DNA of 13,427 bases from contig CAKTWK010000046.1 in NCBI GenBank assembly GCA_934630735.1, positions 1 through 13,427 of the forward strand, given 5' to 3'. Source of the stretch: an uncultured Collinsella sp. (GTDB lineage: Bacteria > Actinomycetota > Coriobacteriia > Coriobacteriales > Coriobacteriaceae). Made by a program: the position numbers and the translations under genes. Shown piece by piece: positions 1 through 7,763 of this stretch. Under the pieces are notes generated by a model. That model was not told where the DNA came from. It ran no database searches and saw nothing but the letters and a program-made list of their open reading frames with translations. Numbering within the stretch: position 1 is the stretch's first letter; every line of letters starts with the position of its first letter.

Positions 1-77
1 GGCCCGTTCGTCTAGCGGTTTAGGACGCCGCCCTCTCAAGGCGGAGATCACCAGTTCGAATCTGGTACGGGCTACCA
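1..77 (+). tRNA. tRNA-Glu (anticodon CUC)
   Basis: Cloverleaf read by eye. The acceptor stem pairs GGCCCGT (1-7) with ACGGGCT (67-73), with a G·U first pair, followed by discriminator A74 and an encoded CCA (75-77). The anticodon stem CCGCC/GGCGG encloses the seven-base loop CTCTCAA, giving anticodon CTC, which reads GAG (Glu). The T-arm has the standard GTTCGAATC core. The window starts exactly at the mature 5' end, so the promoter and any upstream tRNA genes cannot be seen. A strong terminator lies 10 nt downstream, so this is the last or only gene of its transcript. Confidence 0.97.
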
Positions 78-87
78 TGAATTTGAG

Positions 88-123
88 ACCCGGACTTCCC
101 ACGGAAGCCCGGGTTTTTTATTT
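88..123 (+). terminator. Intrinsic terminator of tRNA-Glu
   Basis: The arms ACCCGGACTTCC (88-99) and GGAAGCCCGGGT (103-114) form a 12-bp stem with one A·C mismatch and a three-base loop, followed by a T-rich tail (115-123). It ends the tRNA transcript before the promoter of the next gene. Confidence 0.9.
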
Positions 124-167
124 CCGAGCAAACCATCTGCAATTCCCATTTGACCCATAGCTTTACG

Positions 168-195
168 TTCTGCTTGTGGCCCATGCGGGTACAAT
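168..195 (+). promoter_or_regulatory. Probable promoter of the UPF0104-type gene
   Basis: A good -10 hexamer TACAAT lies at 190-195. A weak -35 (TTCTGC, 168-173) sits 16 bp upstream. Transcription would start near 202. That excludes the in-frame ATG at 196 as translation start and supports ATG 229, which has its own Shine-Dalgarno sequence. Confidence 0.45.
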
Positions 196-228
196 ATGCA
201 AGATATTTGGACGGTCAGAAGGAGCCTC

Positions 229-1533
229 ATGAAGGAGTCCTCTCAGCATACATCTAAGCCCCAGGTCGAGGTTGAGGCCTCGGGCGGCGATGACAACAAG
301 GGTGCACGTCGCGGTGCCATTTTTATCGGCGTCGTGCTGGTTGGCTATATCGTTTATCTGATTGCGACCGGTCAGATGGGGCAGTTCTGGGCCGCCATGT
401 CGAGCGTTCAGGCGCCGTGGCTCGTCGCTGCATGCTTTTGCATGTTCCTGTACTTGTTCTTTGGCATCGTTGCCTATGCGATCGCCGTCTGGCTCGATCC
501 CAATTCGCCCGTCGGCATTCGCGACCTGATCTCGGTCGAGGCGAGCGGTATCTTCTTTGGTAACCTGACGCCCATGATGATGGGCTCCACGCCTGCCCAG
601 ATCTACCGCCTGACCAAGGCAGGCCAAAACGTCGGCGAGGCCGGTGCCACGCAGTTCACCCGATTTATCGTGTATCAGTTTGGCCTTGTTGCCTGGGGCG
701 CCATTCTGCTGCTTGCCCGCATGCCGTTTTTCGCCGAGCGCTATGGCGACATGACGCTGCTTTGCGTCTTTAGCTTTGGCGGTCACTGCTGCATTCTGCT
801 TGGTATCTTTGCCGTCGCGCTCATGCCCAAGACCGTCACGCGCGTCGCGCACTGCATCATCAATTGGCTCGAGCGAATGGGCGTCTCGGCCACCAAGATC
901 GAGGGCTGGCGTACGTTTGTCGACGGCGAAATCTACTCGTTCTCCGAGAAGTTCAAGCTTTCGGCCGGCCACTTTTCGTCCATGCTGCTCACGGTGGTCA
1001 TCACCATGTTGCAGCTCGCATTTTTCTACCTCGTGCCGTATTTCCTGATGCTTGCCTTTGGTCACCACGAAGTCGACTTTTTCTCGGTCATGGCCGCGAG
1101 CGCCTTTGTTCAGCTCCTGAGCTCTGCTGTTCCCCTGCCCGGTGGCACCGGCGGCGCCGAGGGCGGCTTCGCACTGTTCCTGGGTCATTTCTTTGGATCG
1201 GCGTCGACCGCCGGTTATCTGCTATGGCGCCTCATTACGTTTATCGCGCCGACTATTTTGGCCGCGCCCCTGCTGGGCCTTAAGAGCGCTCACAACGAGA
1301 GTATCCATGCACGCTGGGATCGCGCGATGCGCAAGCTCGGACGATCGCCTCAGACGTCTTCTAAGCCTGCAAAGCCCCATCCTGTGAATGCGGTTACCGT
1401 GGATCCCAATCAGCATGCTCAGAAGGCTTCTGGGGCCGCCAAACCGTCGCATAAGACTTATGTGCGTCAGACAGGCGACGGCATCCGTGTGTCCCCGGCT
1501 GCTTTGAACAAAAAGAAGCTCCCTAAGGCGTAA
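229..1533 (+). CDS. Lysylphosphatidylglycerol synthase transmembrane-domain protein (UPF0104/YbhN-like)
   Basis: A 434-residue integral membrane protein with about seven or eight hydrophobic segments (roughly 28-47, 63-87, 105-125, 147-165, 177-199, 251-275, 283-300, 325-350). Family marks are the GNLTPMMMG stretch near 111-119 and the PLPGGTGGAEGGF block at 302-314, typical of the LPG_synthase_TM / UPF0104 family. The cytosolic catalytic domain that adds lysine in true MprF is absent, so aminoacyl-lipid synthesis is not expected. Members of this family are usually linked to lipid or glycolipid translocation, but the substrate here is unknown. The C-terminus (about 355-434) is a basic, Ala/Ser/Pro-rich tail. 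Start chosen at 229 because AGAAGGAG lies just upstream; an in-frame ATG at 196 lies next to the probable -10 box. The gene stands alone between the tRNA terminator and the TetR gene. Confidence 0.88.
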   Translation: MKESSQHTSKPQVEVEASGGDDNKGARRGAIFIGVVLVGYIVYLIATGQMGQFWAAMSSVQAPWLVAACFCMFLYLFFGIVAYAIAVWLDPNSPVGIRDLISVEASGIFFGNLTPMMMGSTPAQIYRLTKAGQNVGEAGATQFTRFIVYQFGLVAWGAILLLARMPFFAERYGDMTLLCVFSFGGHCCILLGIFAVALMPKTVTRVAHCIINWLERMGVSATKIEGWRTFVDGEIYSFSEKFKLSAGHFSSMLLTVVITMLQLAFFYLVPYFLMLAFGHHEVDFFSVMAASAFVQLLSSAVPLPGGTGGAEGGFALFLGHFFGSASTAGYLLWRLITFIAPTILAAPLLGLKSAHNESIHARWDRAMRKLGRSPQTSSKPAKPHPVNAVTVDPNQHAQKASGAAKPSHKTYVRQTGDGIRVSPAALNKKKLPKA

Positions 1534-1584
1534 CAGTTGGTCGTGCGTTCTTCATGTTGTCGGGCTTTTTTGTGCCGGATGCGG

Positions 1585-1624
1585 GATAATCCTCTTACGT
1601 AGATTAACTCTCATCTGTTGATGA
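1585..1624 (+). promoter_or_regulatory. Possible promoter and small palindrome before the TetR gene
   Basis: GATAAT (1585-1590) resembles a -10 box, but no good -35 is visible at the right distance. Just downstream, TCATC-TGTT-GATGA (1611-1624) is a 5-4-5 palindrome about 28 nt before the regulator's ATG. TetR-type proteins often repress their own gene through such a site. The palindrome is short and could be chance. Confidence 0.2.
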
Positions 1625-1651
1625 ATGCTTGCATTCCGAAGGGACACGTCC

Positions 1652-2263
1652 ATGGACACCAGCAAACCGCGCCTCGACCGCCGCATCGTTCGCAGCCGCA
1701 ATGCCATCCTTTCTGCGTTTGAGCGCCTGCTGATGGATAAACCGCTTGCCGATATTACCGTGAGTGCCATCGCGCGTGAGGCCAATGTTGATCGTAAGAC
1801 CTTCTACGTGCATTTTGGCACGGTCGACGGCCTGCTCGATGCCATCGCCGCCGATGTGGTCGAGATGATCGTCGACTCTGTCGAAAAGACGCTTTCCACT
1901 ATGGGCAGTGACCCCAACGAGCGCGCCCTTGGAGCGGCGGCTACCTTCTTTAAGACCATCAACGAGGCACTTTGCAATAACCTCGTGCTCAATCGCCAGC
2001 TGATTGAAAACATCCCGCTCGACGATTTTATGACGCGCTTGCGCGTGCCGCTCGAGCACGAGATTGCCGAGCGCGACCTGCTGCCCCACGGCCTCAAGGA
2101 CGAGATGTTCGACTATTACCTGGCTTTTTTGCTTTCGGGTATTATCGGCATTTACCGCACGTGGGCGCTCTCCGATGGCTCGGTGCCCATTGAGCGCATC
2201 TCGGAGGTCGCAAACAATCTGACGTTGAACGGACTATCGAGTCTGGAATCTCGTTTCGAATAG
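1652..2263 (+). CDS. TetR/AcrR-family transcriptional regulator
   Basis: A 203-residue one-component regulator. The N-terminal DNA-binding domain is typical: helix 1 with NAILSAFERLL (about 18-28), then the helix-turn-helix around 36-55 ending in the diagnostic DRKTFYVHF pattern. The rest (about 60-203) is a helical ligand/dimerisation domain with the LSGIIGIYRTW-type segment (161-171) seen in the DhaS-like TetR C-terminal group. The ligand cannot be told. Start taken at ATG 1652 because GAAGGGA lies seven bases upstream; the in-frame ATG at 1625 has no such site. It is convergent with the ABC exporter rather than divergent, so a regulatory link to that exporter is possible but not shown by the layout. 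Confidence 0.93.
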   Translation: MDTSKPRLDRRIVRSRNAILSAFERLLMDKPLADITVSAIAREANVDRKTFYVHFGTVDGLLDAIAADVVEMIVDSVEKTLSTMGSDPNERALGAAATFFKTINEALCNNLVLNRQLIENIPLDDFMTRLRVPLEHEIAERDLLPHGLKDEMFDYYLAFLLSGIIGIYRTWALSDGSVPIERISEVANNLTLNGLSSLESRFE

Positions 2264-2275
2264 CACGAACGCCTT

Positions 2276-2361
2276 ATCCCCCTTGAGTTGCGGTGAAATA
2301 AGGACTGAATAGGCCTTTTAACAGCTTAAACACTTCCTATTTCACCGCAACTCAGGGGGAT
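2276..2361. repeat. Long inverted repeat between convergent genes (IR1)
   Basis: Left arm 2276-2304 and right arm 2335-2361 pair over about 27 bp with two single-base bulges; both carry GAGTTGCGGTGAAATA. The spacer is 30 nt. The element fills almost the whole gap: it starts 12 nt after the TetR stop and ends 4 nt before the reverse-strand permease stop. It probably folds at the 3' end of both messages and may stop transcription or protect from exonucleases. Neither side has a T-run, so it is not a textbook rho-independent terminator. It could also be a dispersed palindromic repeat. Confidence 0.85.
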
Positions 2362-2365
2362 TGCA

Positions 2366-3580
2366 TTACTGGTAGCGCAGGCACTCCACGGGGTCGAGTT
2401 TTGCTGCCCGGCGGGCGGGATAGAAGCCGAAGATGACGCCGATGCCGACGGAGACCGCAAAGGCCAGCAGCACCGTGGCGATTGAAAAACTCGGTGTAAT
2501 AGTACCGCTGGCACCGAGCTCGCTAAGCACGCCGGAACCCGCAGCGAACATCGTTAGACCCCAGGCAAGCAGGTAGCCAATCAAAACACCCAACAGGCCA
2601 CCGGTGACGCACAGCGCCGAGGACTCGGCCAAAAACTGTGCGGTGATATCGCGACGGCTGGCACCCAAGGCTCGACGAATGCCGATCTCGCGGATACGTT
2701 CGGTCACATTGGTGAGCATCATGTTCATGATGCCGATACCGCCCACGAGCAGCGAAATGCTGGCAACGGCGCCCATGATGAGCGAAAATGCGCCCATAAA
2801 GGAATTGAGGGCGTCGATGGCGCTTTTCATTGAGGTCACCGATACGCTGTCATATTCGTCGTCGTCCGCGATGCCTTTCATACCGCGCACCTTGGTTTCA
2901 ATCGTCTTGCACAGCTCTTCCATGTCCGTGCCCTCGGCGGCGAGCGCCGTTACGCTGGGAAAAGAGGGGTTCTCGTCGCCAAAGAGGCCCGAGATGGTCT
3001 CGCGCGGCGTGTATAGCGTGAGCGAGCCCATTGAGTCGCTGCCGCCGTCGATAACACCGACAATCTGCACCTCGCCGTTGGAAAGCTTAATGGTCTTGCC
3101 CACCGCGTCCTGCTCGTTGCCGTACAGTTGATCGGCGCCGCCACGGCTGATGAGCGCCACGCGTGCGCCAGATTGGGACTCGGCCTGGGTGTAGGTGCGC
3201 CCCGCGACGAGCTTGCTGGCGCCCACCGCGTCGAGCATGTCGCTATCGACGCCCTGCGCCATGACGGTATAGCTTTTATCACCGGCCTTGTACTCGGTAT
3301 AGGCGCTGTCCACGATGCCGATCTGCTCGATCTGCGGCACCATCTTGTGAAGCTTCTCGACGTCCGACTCGGTGAGCTCTTGCGACGAATAAATTTGCAC
3401 CATACGCGCGGCGTTGAGGCCCAGGCTGTTGACCAGGCTGTTTTGGATACCGCCGATAAGCGATGTCATGGCAATGACGGAGGCGATGCCGATAATAATG
3501 CCCAGGATGGTGAGTAGGCTGCGCCCCTTATTGGCCTCGAGGGAGTGAAGAGCTTCTTGGATAAGGTCGCGCGTGCTCAT
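2366..3580 (-). CDS. MacB/YknZ-type ABC transporter permease (FtsX family)
   Basis: A 404-residue permease with the MacB layout. It has one membrane helix near the N-terminus (about 21-43), a large extracytoplasmic MacB_PCD-type domain (about 45-260), then three helices (about 262-288, 315-345, 366-388) forming the FtsX domain. The family signatures GGIGIMNMMLTNVTERIREIGIRRALGA (280-307) and FGFYPARRAAKLDPVECLRYQ at the end (384-404) are present. It should work with the adjacent ATPase and adaptor as an exporter powered from the cytosol. Substrates of this class are peptides, antibiotics or toxins, and nothing here identifies the substrate. Its ATG overlaps the ATPase stop codon (ATGA), which suggests translational coupling; AAAGGAG lies upstream within the end of the ATPase gene. 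Confidence 0.93.
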   Translation of the reverse strand: MSTRDLIQEALHSLEANKGRSLLTILGIIIGIASVIAMTSLIGGIQNSLVNSLGLNAARMVQIYSSQELTESDVEKLHKMVPQIEQIGIVDSAYTEYKAGDKSYTVMAQGVDSDMLDAVGASKLVAGRTYTQAESQSGARVALISRGGADQLYGNEQDAVGKTIKLSNGEVQIVGVIDGGSDSMGSLTLYTPRETISGLFGDENPSFPSVTALAAEGTDMEELCKTIETKVRGMKGIADDDEYDSVSVTSMKSAIDALNSFMGAFSLIMGAVASISLLVGGIGIMNMMLTNVTERIREIGIRRALGASRRDITAQFLAESSALCVTGGLLGVLIGYLLAWGLTMFAAGSGVLSELGASGTITPSFSIATVLLAFAVSVGIGVIFGFYPARRAAKLDPVECLRYQ

Positions 3581-4350
3581 GCCTTCACTCCTTTCGTCGG
3601 ATTGGCGTGTGCGGAAATCGTGGGCAGGCTATCAATGGCGCCGCGCAGGGTCTGCGGCGCGTGCGCAATGTACGCACCGTCGTGGATCCGGCCGTCGCGA
3701 ATGGTTACGGCACGGTCGGCCTCGGCGGCAATGCCGGGATCATGCGTGATGAGCACGATGGTCTTGCCGCGCTCCTGGAGCTTGTGGAAGGTCTCCATCA
3801 CGAGAGCTCCGGTGGCGGAGTCCAGGTTTCCCGTCGGCTCGTCGGCCAGGATGATGGGCGGGTCGTTGACGAGGGCGCGCGCGATGGCGACGCGCTGCAT
3901 CTGTCCGCCCGAGAGCTCGGAGATGCGGTGGTCCCAATGGCCGACCGGCAGCGTGACGGCTTGCAGCGCATGGACGGCGCGCATCTCACGCTGAGCCCGC
4001 GGCACGTTGGTGTATGACAGCGGCAGCATGACGTTTTCGATGACCGATAGGCGCGGCAGCAGGTTAAAGCTCTGAAAGACAAAGCCGATGCTCAGGGCGC
4101 GGACTTCGGTGAGCTCGTCATCGTCGAGCTCTGTCACGTTGAGGCCCTGCAGGTAATAATCGCCTGCCGTCGGCTTGTCCAGGCAGCCCAGGATGTTCAT
4201 GAGCGTTGACTTGCCCGAGCCCGAAGGGCCGGTAATGGCCACGAACTCGCCGGGATTCACTGCCAGGCTCACGTTATGCAGGATATGGGCGCAGCCGGCC
4301 TCGCTCTCAAAAATGCGATGCACGTTGCGGATGTCGATGACGGGACGCAT
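3577..4350 (-). CDS. MacB/LolD/YknY-type ABC transporter ATP-binding protein
   Basis: A 257-residue ATPase with every catalytic motif intact: Walker A GPSGSGKS (41-48), Q-loop Gln93 in FVFQSFNLLPRL, signature LSGGQ (146-150), Walker B IILADEP (166-172) and switch His203 in ITHD. The FNLLPRLSVIENVMLPL stretch is typical of the MacB/LolD subfamily that pairs with FtsX-like permeases. Beyond the usual ~225-residue domain there is a short tail (about 225-257) of no known role. The start ATG shares one base with the adaptor stop codon (TAATG), and the stop overlaps the permease start (ATGA), so the three genes form one translationally coupled operon. Confidence 0.95.
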   Translation of the reverse strand: MRPVIDIRNVHRIFESEAGCAHILHNVSLAVNPGEFVAITGPSGSGKSTLMNILGCLDKPTAGDYYLQGLNVTELDDDELTEVRALSIGFVFQSFNLLPRLSVIENVMLPLSYTNVPRAQREMRAVHALQAVTLPVGHWDHRISELSGGQMQRVAIARALVNDPPIILADEPTGNLDSATGALVMETFHKLQERGKTIVLITHDPGIAAEADRAVTIRDGRIHDGAYIAHAPQTLRGAIDSLPTISAHANPTKGVKA

Positions 4351-5771
4351 TACATGCCCTCGTCGGCAGACATGCTACCGGTGTCGCCGCCGTCGGCCGT
4401 CATGCCCGCGCCGGTATCCATCACGATGGTGTCGCCGTCGTGCAGTTTGGTGACCGGCACGTTAGGGTTGATCTCGTTGCCCTGGTCGTCGCGCTTGACC
4501 TGCGTTTTGCCGACCACGGCGTCGTTATCGTTTTGCGTCACGACGGTCACCTTTACGCGTCGGGTCTGTTTGCCTTCGCCGTCGGTTGCCACGTTGACGT
4601 AATAGTGCTCTCCATCCTCGGTCATGAGCGCCATGGTCGGCACCATCACCACGTCATCGAGCTGTTCGGTCACCACCGAGACTTCGGCGGTCATGCCCGG
4701 CTTGAGGCGCGCGTCGGGCGCTTCAATCAAAATGTCGACGTTAAAGGTCACACTGCCGCCGCCACCGTAGGTGGAGTCGGAGTTTGCCACCGAGGCGATT
4801 GCCGTGACCGTTCCCTGGCTCACGATATCGGGAAAGGCCGGATAGGTAACGTTGGCGCTCTGGCCCACGGTAATTTTGGCGATATCCTTTTCACCCACCT
4901 GAACGGTGACCTTCATCTTGGAGAGGTCGGCGATCTGCATGCACTGCTTGCCGCCGCTCGTATCGCCTTCGCCCATAATCATGCCGCCTGTCACCGTGGC
5001 GCCGACCTTCGCGTTGAGCTCGACGATGCTGCCCGAGCTGGGCGCGGTTACGGTGCGCTCGGCGGCTTTGGCGTTTGCCTGGTCCAGGGTCGCCTGGGCC
5101 GAGGCTAGGTTGCGTTGGGCGCTCGAGACGGCACTCGTGTCGGCGGTGCCGCTGACGCCGCTCGCGCCTGACGCATCTGTGTCAGGCGCCGGAGCGGCTT
5201 GGGCGGCAGCTACCGCTTTCTGTGCGTTGGCGAGGTCTTCCTGTGCCGCTGTCACCGCGCGCTGCGCCTCGGCAACGTTGCGATCGAGCTCGTCGTTTTT
5301 AATGGTCATGAGCACGTCGCCCTCGTTGACGGACTGGCCGGCTTGCACGTTGATCGATGCCACCGTGCCGTCGACAGAAGGGGAGACCACCGAAGCCGAG
5401 ATGGGCTTGAGCTGGCCCTTAGCCTCGACGGTGGTCGTAAACGTGCCCTCGGTGACCATGTCGGTCACCGGCCCGTTGGTACCTGCGGGTCGTGCGTTGA
5501 TGACTAAGGTCACGACAACCGCGATGATCACAATGGTGGCCACGACTCCTGCCGCAATGCCGCGTCGGATGAGCTTTTTGCGCCGACGCTCGGCGCGCTT
5601 CGCTTTGAGTTTGGCGTAGGCCTCTTCGTCAGAAATCTCGGTTGTATCGCTTGTGCTGCCGTTTTGCTGTGCGGCGTGCACGTTTGTTATGAGGGGAAGC
5701 GTTTCGGTGGCACCCTCGGGCGCTTGCTCGGCATCATTCGGTCCCGGGGTGATGTTGGGGACATTCGACAT
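4350..5771 (-). CDS. Membrane fusion / HlyD-type adaptor of the ABC exporter (YknX-like)
   Basis: A 473-residue periplasmic-adaptor-like protein. A charged cytosolic segment (1-70, very basic from 56 to 70) precedes one membrane anchor (about 71-92). Next come a barrel-sandwich/lipoyl half (about 119-160, with VSPSVDGTVASINVQAGQSVNEGDVL), an Ala/Gln-rich helical hairpin (about 163-237), the second lipoyl half (240-262), a beta-barrel domain (about 282-370) and a membrane-proximal domain to about 450. The hairpin is interrupted by a Gly/Ser/Ala/Asp linker at about 193-215. In MacA these parts reach an outer-membrane channel; YknX-type proteins of single-membrane bacteria act with the permease alone. 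Start set at 5771 because AAAGGAG lies five bases before that ATG; an in-frame ATG at 5834 lacks a site and lies beyond the likely promoter. First gene of the exporter operon, same adaptor-ATPase-permease order as Bacillus yknXYZ. Confidence 0.9.
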   Translation of the reverse strand: MSNVPNITPGPNDAEQAPEGATETLPLITNVHAAQQNGSTSDTTEISDEEAYAKLKAKRAERRRKKLIRRGIAAGVVATIVIIAVVVTLVINARPAGTNGPVTDMVTEGTFTTTVEAKGQLKPISASVVSPSVDGTVASINVQAGQSVNEGDVLMTIKNDELDRNVAEAQRAVTAAQEDLANAQKAVAAAQAAPAPDTDASGASGVSGTADTSAVSSAQRNLASAQATLDQANAKAAERTVTAPSSGSIVELNAKVGATVTGGMIMGEGDTSGGKQCMQIADLSKMKVTVQVGEKDIAKITVGQSANVTYPAFPDIVSQGTVTAIASVANSDSTYGGGGSVTFNVDILIEAPDARLKPGMTAEVSVVTEQLDDVVMVPTMALMTEDGEHYYVNVATDGEGKQTRRVKVTVVTQNDNDAVVGKTQVKRDDQGNEINPNVPVTKLHDGDTIVMDTGAGMTADGGDTGSMSADEGM

Positions 5772-5801
5772 GGCGTCTCCTTTATAGAAAGTTCCTCGAT
5801 A

Positions 5802-5836
5802 ATTATATGCGCCCGTCGCGAGGGGCGGGCGCATAT
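5802..5836 (-). promoter_or_regulatory. Likely promoter with overlapping palindrome upstream of the ABC exporter
   Basis: On the reverse strand a consensus TATAAT lies at 5807-5802, about 30 nt before the adaptor ATG, giving a leader of about 24 nt. The palindrome ATATGCGCCCG-N10-CGGGCGCATAT (5805-5836) overlaps this -10 box and fills the spacer to where the -35 should be. The -35 itself is poor, which fits a regulated promoter. The palindrome may be an operator. The hairpin could instead end the upstream L,D-transpeptidase transcript, but no T-run follows it. Confidence 0.4.
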
Positions 5837-5900
5837 GGCGGTATCTTTCGGAACTGTTAGATTTGAGCGTCAGTTCCCCGTTGTGTCAGGGCGTGTTTTC

Positions 5901-7646
5901 CTACGAGTGCACGACCACGCATAGGCCCACACTGATGCAGTCGTGGAGCGCCTTGGCATCTGCCAGGCGCAGGTTGATGCAGCCGTGGCTTCCGCACCAC
6001 TTATAGGACTCGGCATTGTCGAAGCTCTTGTCGTTTTGCCAGGTGGCGTCGTGGAAACCGATCATATTGCCCTCGAAAGGCATCCAATAGCTGACCGGGC
6101 TCTCGTATTTGGGCTTTCCGGTCGCGGGGTCTTTGGCTCCGATGAGCTTGCTTGCGCCGTCGTTGCGGTTGATCTGCCACACGCCCTCGGGAGTGGCGTC
6201 CTCGCCGGGCAGGCCCGAGATAAAGTTGGCCTCCCACACGATATTGCCGTTCTCGTCGTAGTAGCGCGCGTGCTGTTCGGACAGGTCGACGTCGATATAG
6301 GCCTTCCAATCGGGCTCGCCCTTGGCGGTAAACGTGTCGGCCTTCTTGGAGTACGAAATCTCGATATCGCCGGTCTGCTTGTTATTGATAGCGTCCTCGA
6401 CCTGCTTGGCGAGCGTGTCGCTGTCGATGGACCAGCCAAAGTCGCCGCCCTCGACCGCGCACTCCTTGCCGTCGGCGCGTGTCCACCAGCGGGTGGATCC
6501 CACGGTGTTAAAGCCGTTAGCGAGCTCGGCGGCCCAGCTGCCGATCTGCGACGTATCGAGCATGGGGTTGGCCGGATCGGCAAAGCTAATCCACTGCAGC
6601 ACCGAGCTGCCGTCCACCTTGCCGGCATCATTGCCGTTGAGCTTAAGGGTCACGTTGACGCCCAGGAAATTGTTGGCGGCATCGCATGCAGCCTGAATCT
6701 GGTCGTTGGTGAGGGTGCCGTTGAGCGGTTCGTAGGCGTCGTTGCCGATCTTGGTGATATCGACGTTCTCGGCGAGCGACGCGAGCTCGATCTCGGCATA
6801 TTTGATGACATGCTCGCGGTTAATCTTCTCGTTGGAACGGGCCTTATCAACGGTGAATTTGCCGGCCTTCTCGTCATAGGAGCTGGCGGCCTCGAAGGTG
6901 CCCGAGCGGCCCTCGTTGAACTCGTCGATGGCGCTGCCCAGGCCCTCCTCAAACTGCTTTTGGTCAAAGGCATCGGAGAGCATGGACAGGTCGACGTCCT
7001 GGTCCAAGTCGACCGAGCCGTTCTTGGTGGCGCTAACGGTTTTGCCGCCGAGCGACGCGATGAGGCGCGATGGCCACAGCAGCGGCTCGTTTTTGCTGAT
7101 AATCTCGTGGGCGGCTTCCTCGCCATCGACGATGGGCTCGTCGGACTCGGGCTGGTAGGTCCAGCTAAAGTCATCGCCCGACACGGTGAGCTTGTAGTGC
7201 TTCCATGCCGAGTTGACCTTGGTGGCTGCCGAAGATGCGTTAGAGAGCGAGATATCGACGCCGGCGATGGTAGTGTTGGGGTAAGCGACCTGCGAGAACG
7301 CCACGACGCCTACGATGTAGACGATCGCAACGAGGCCGAGGACGACAAAGAGGGCCGTCTTGCCGCCCGACTTGCTGCTTTTGTTGGTGCGCTTGTCCAC
7401 GGGGCCGCGATTGTTTGCCGCGCGAGCGTGCAAAGGGCCCTGCTTGGGGGCGGCACCCTGTGCGGGGCGCTGCTGATATTGTTGATGCGGCTGGTATTGA
7501 CGCTGATTCGGGCGCTGAGAGGCATTGGCCGGGCCGTGTTGTTGGCCGTGAGCCGGCGCAATGGGGCGCGGCGATTGGACGCCGCCAGTATGCCTACTGG
7601 GCTGTTGCGGATCGGGAATCATGTTGCTGCGGTCGATTTGCGACAT
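5901..7646 (-). CDS. L,D-transpeptidase (YkuD domain) with peptidoglycan-binding region
   Basis: A 581-residue membrane-anchored cell-wall enzyme. Residues 1-96 are a low-complexity cytosolic tail rich in Gln, Pro, His and Ala. One membrane helix follows (about 97-117). The extracytoplasmic part begins YPNTTIAGVDIS (122-133), characteristic of the PG_binding_4/VanW-associated region, and continues to about 440. The C-terminal YkuD domain (about 447-581) carries the catalytic signature: His532 in IGFHD and Ser553-His554-Gly555-Cys556 in SHGCIN, with Cys556 the expected nucleophile. Such enzymes make 3-3 cross-links between peptidoglycan stems or attach proteins to them. The start has AAGGAA about nine bases upstream. 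It appears to be transcribed from its own promoter (7704-7732). Confidence 0.93.
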   Translation of the reverse strand: MSQIDRSNMIPDPQQPSRHTGGVQSPRPIAPAHGQQHGPANASQRPNQRQYQPHQQYQQRPAQGAAPKQGPLHARAANNRGPVDKRTNKSSKSGGKTALFVVLGLVAIVYIVGVVAFSQVAYPNTTIAGVDISLSNASSAATKVNSAWKHYKLTVSGDDFSWTYQPESDEPIVDGEEAAHEIISKNEPLLWPSRLIASLGGKTVSATKNGSVDLDQDVDLSMLSDAFDQKQFEEGLGSAIDEFNEGRSGTFEAASSYDEKAGKFTVDKARSNEKINREHVIKYAEIELASLAENVDITKIGNDAYEPLNGTLTNDQIQAACDAANNFLGVNVTLKLNGNDAGKVDGSSVLQWISFADPANPMLDTSQIGSWAAELANGFNTVGSTRWWTRADGKECAVEGGDFGWSIDSDTLAKQVEDAINNKQTGDIEISYSKKADTFTAKGEPDWKAYIDVDLSEQHARYYDENGNIVWEANFISGLPGEDATPEGVWQINRNDGASKLIGAKDPATGKPKYESPVSYWMPFEGNMIGFHDATWQNDKSFDNAESYKWCGSHGCINLRLADAKALHDCISVGLCVVVHS

Positions 7647-7703
7647 CGTTTATATTTCCTTCGAGTTTCGACTTGCGGCTCATCGTGTTTTAACTGGGCT
7701 TGC

Positions 7704-7732
7704 ATTATAGCGATTAGCCTGTTGTTTGTGGT
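7704..7732 (-). promoter_or_regulatory. Probable promoter of the L,D-transpeptidase gene
   Basis: On the reverse strand there is a perfect TATAAT (7709-7704). A weak -35, ACCACA (7732-7727), lies 17 bp upstream. The predicted start near 7697 gives a leader of about 50 nt to ATG 7646. The gap to the sdaA stop (7647-7763) shows no hairpin terminator, so readthrough from sdaA is also possible. Confidence 0.5.
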
Positions 7733-7763
7733 GCGGAAACAGTATCAGTTTGGAGAAGTCTGC

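Noticed and set aside
163..1188. A 341-codon reverse open frame opposite the UPF0104-type gene
   Set aside because: It is antisense to a protein with consistent membrane topology and family motifs; the translated product looks like shadow sequence.
1557..1572. A terminator after the UPF0104-type gene (T-run near 1565-1571)
   Set aside because: A run of T is present but I could not find a stable stem immediately before it.
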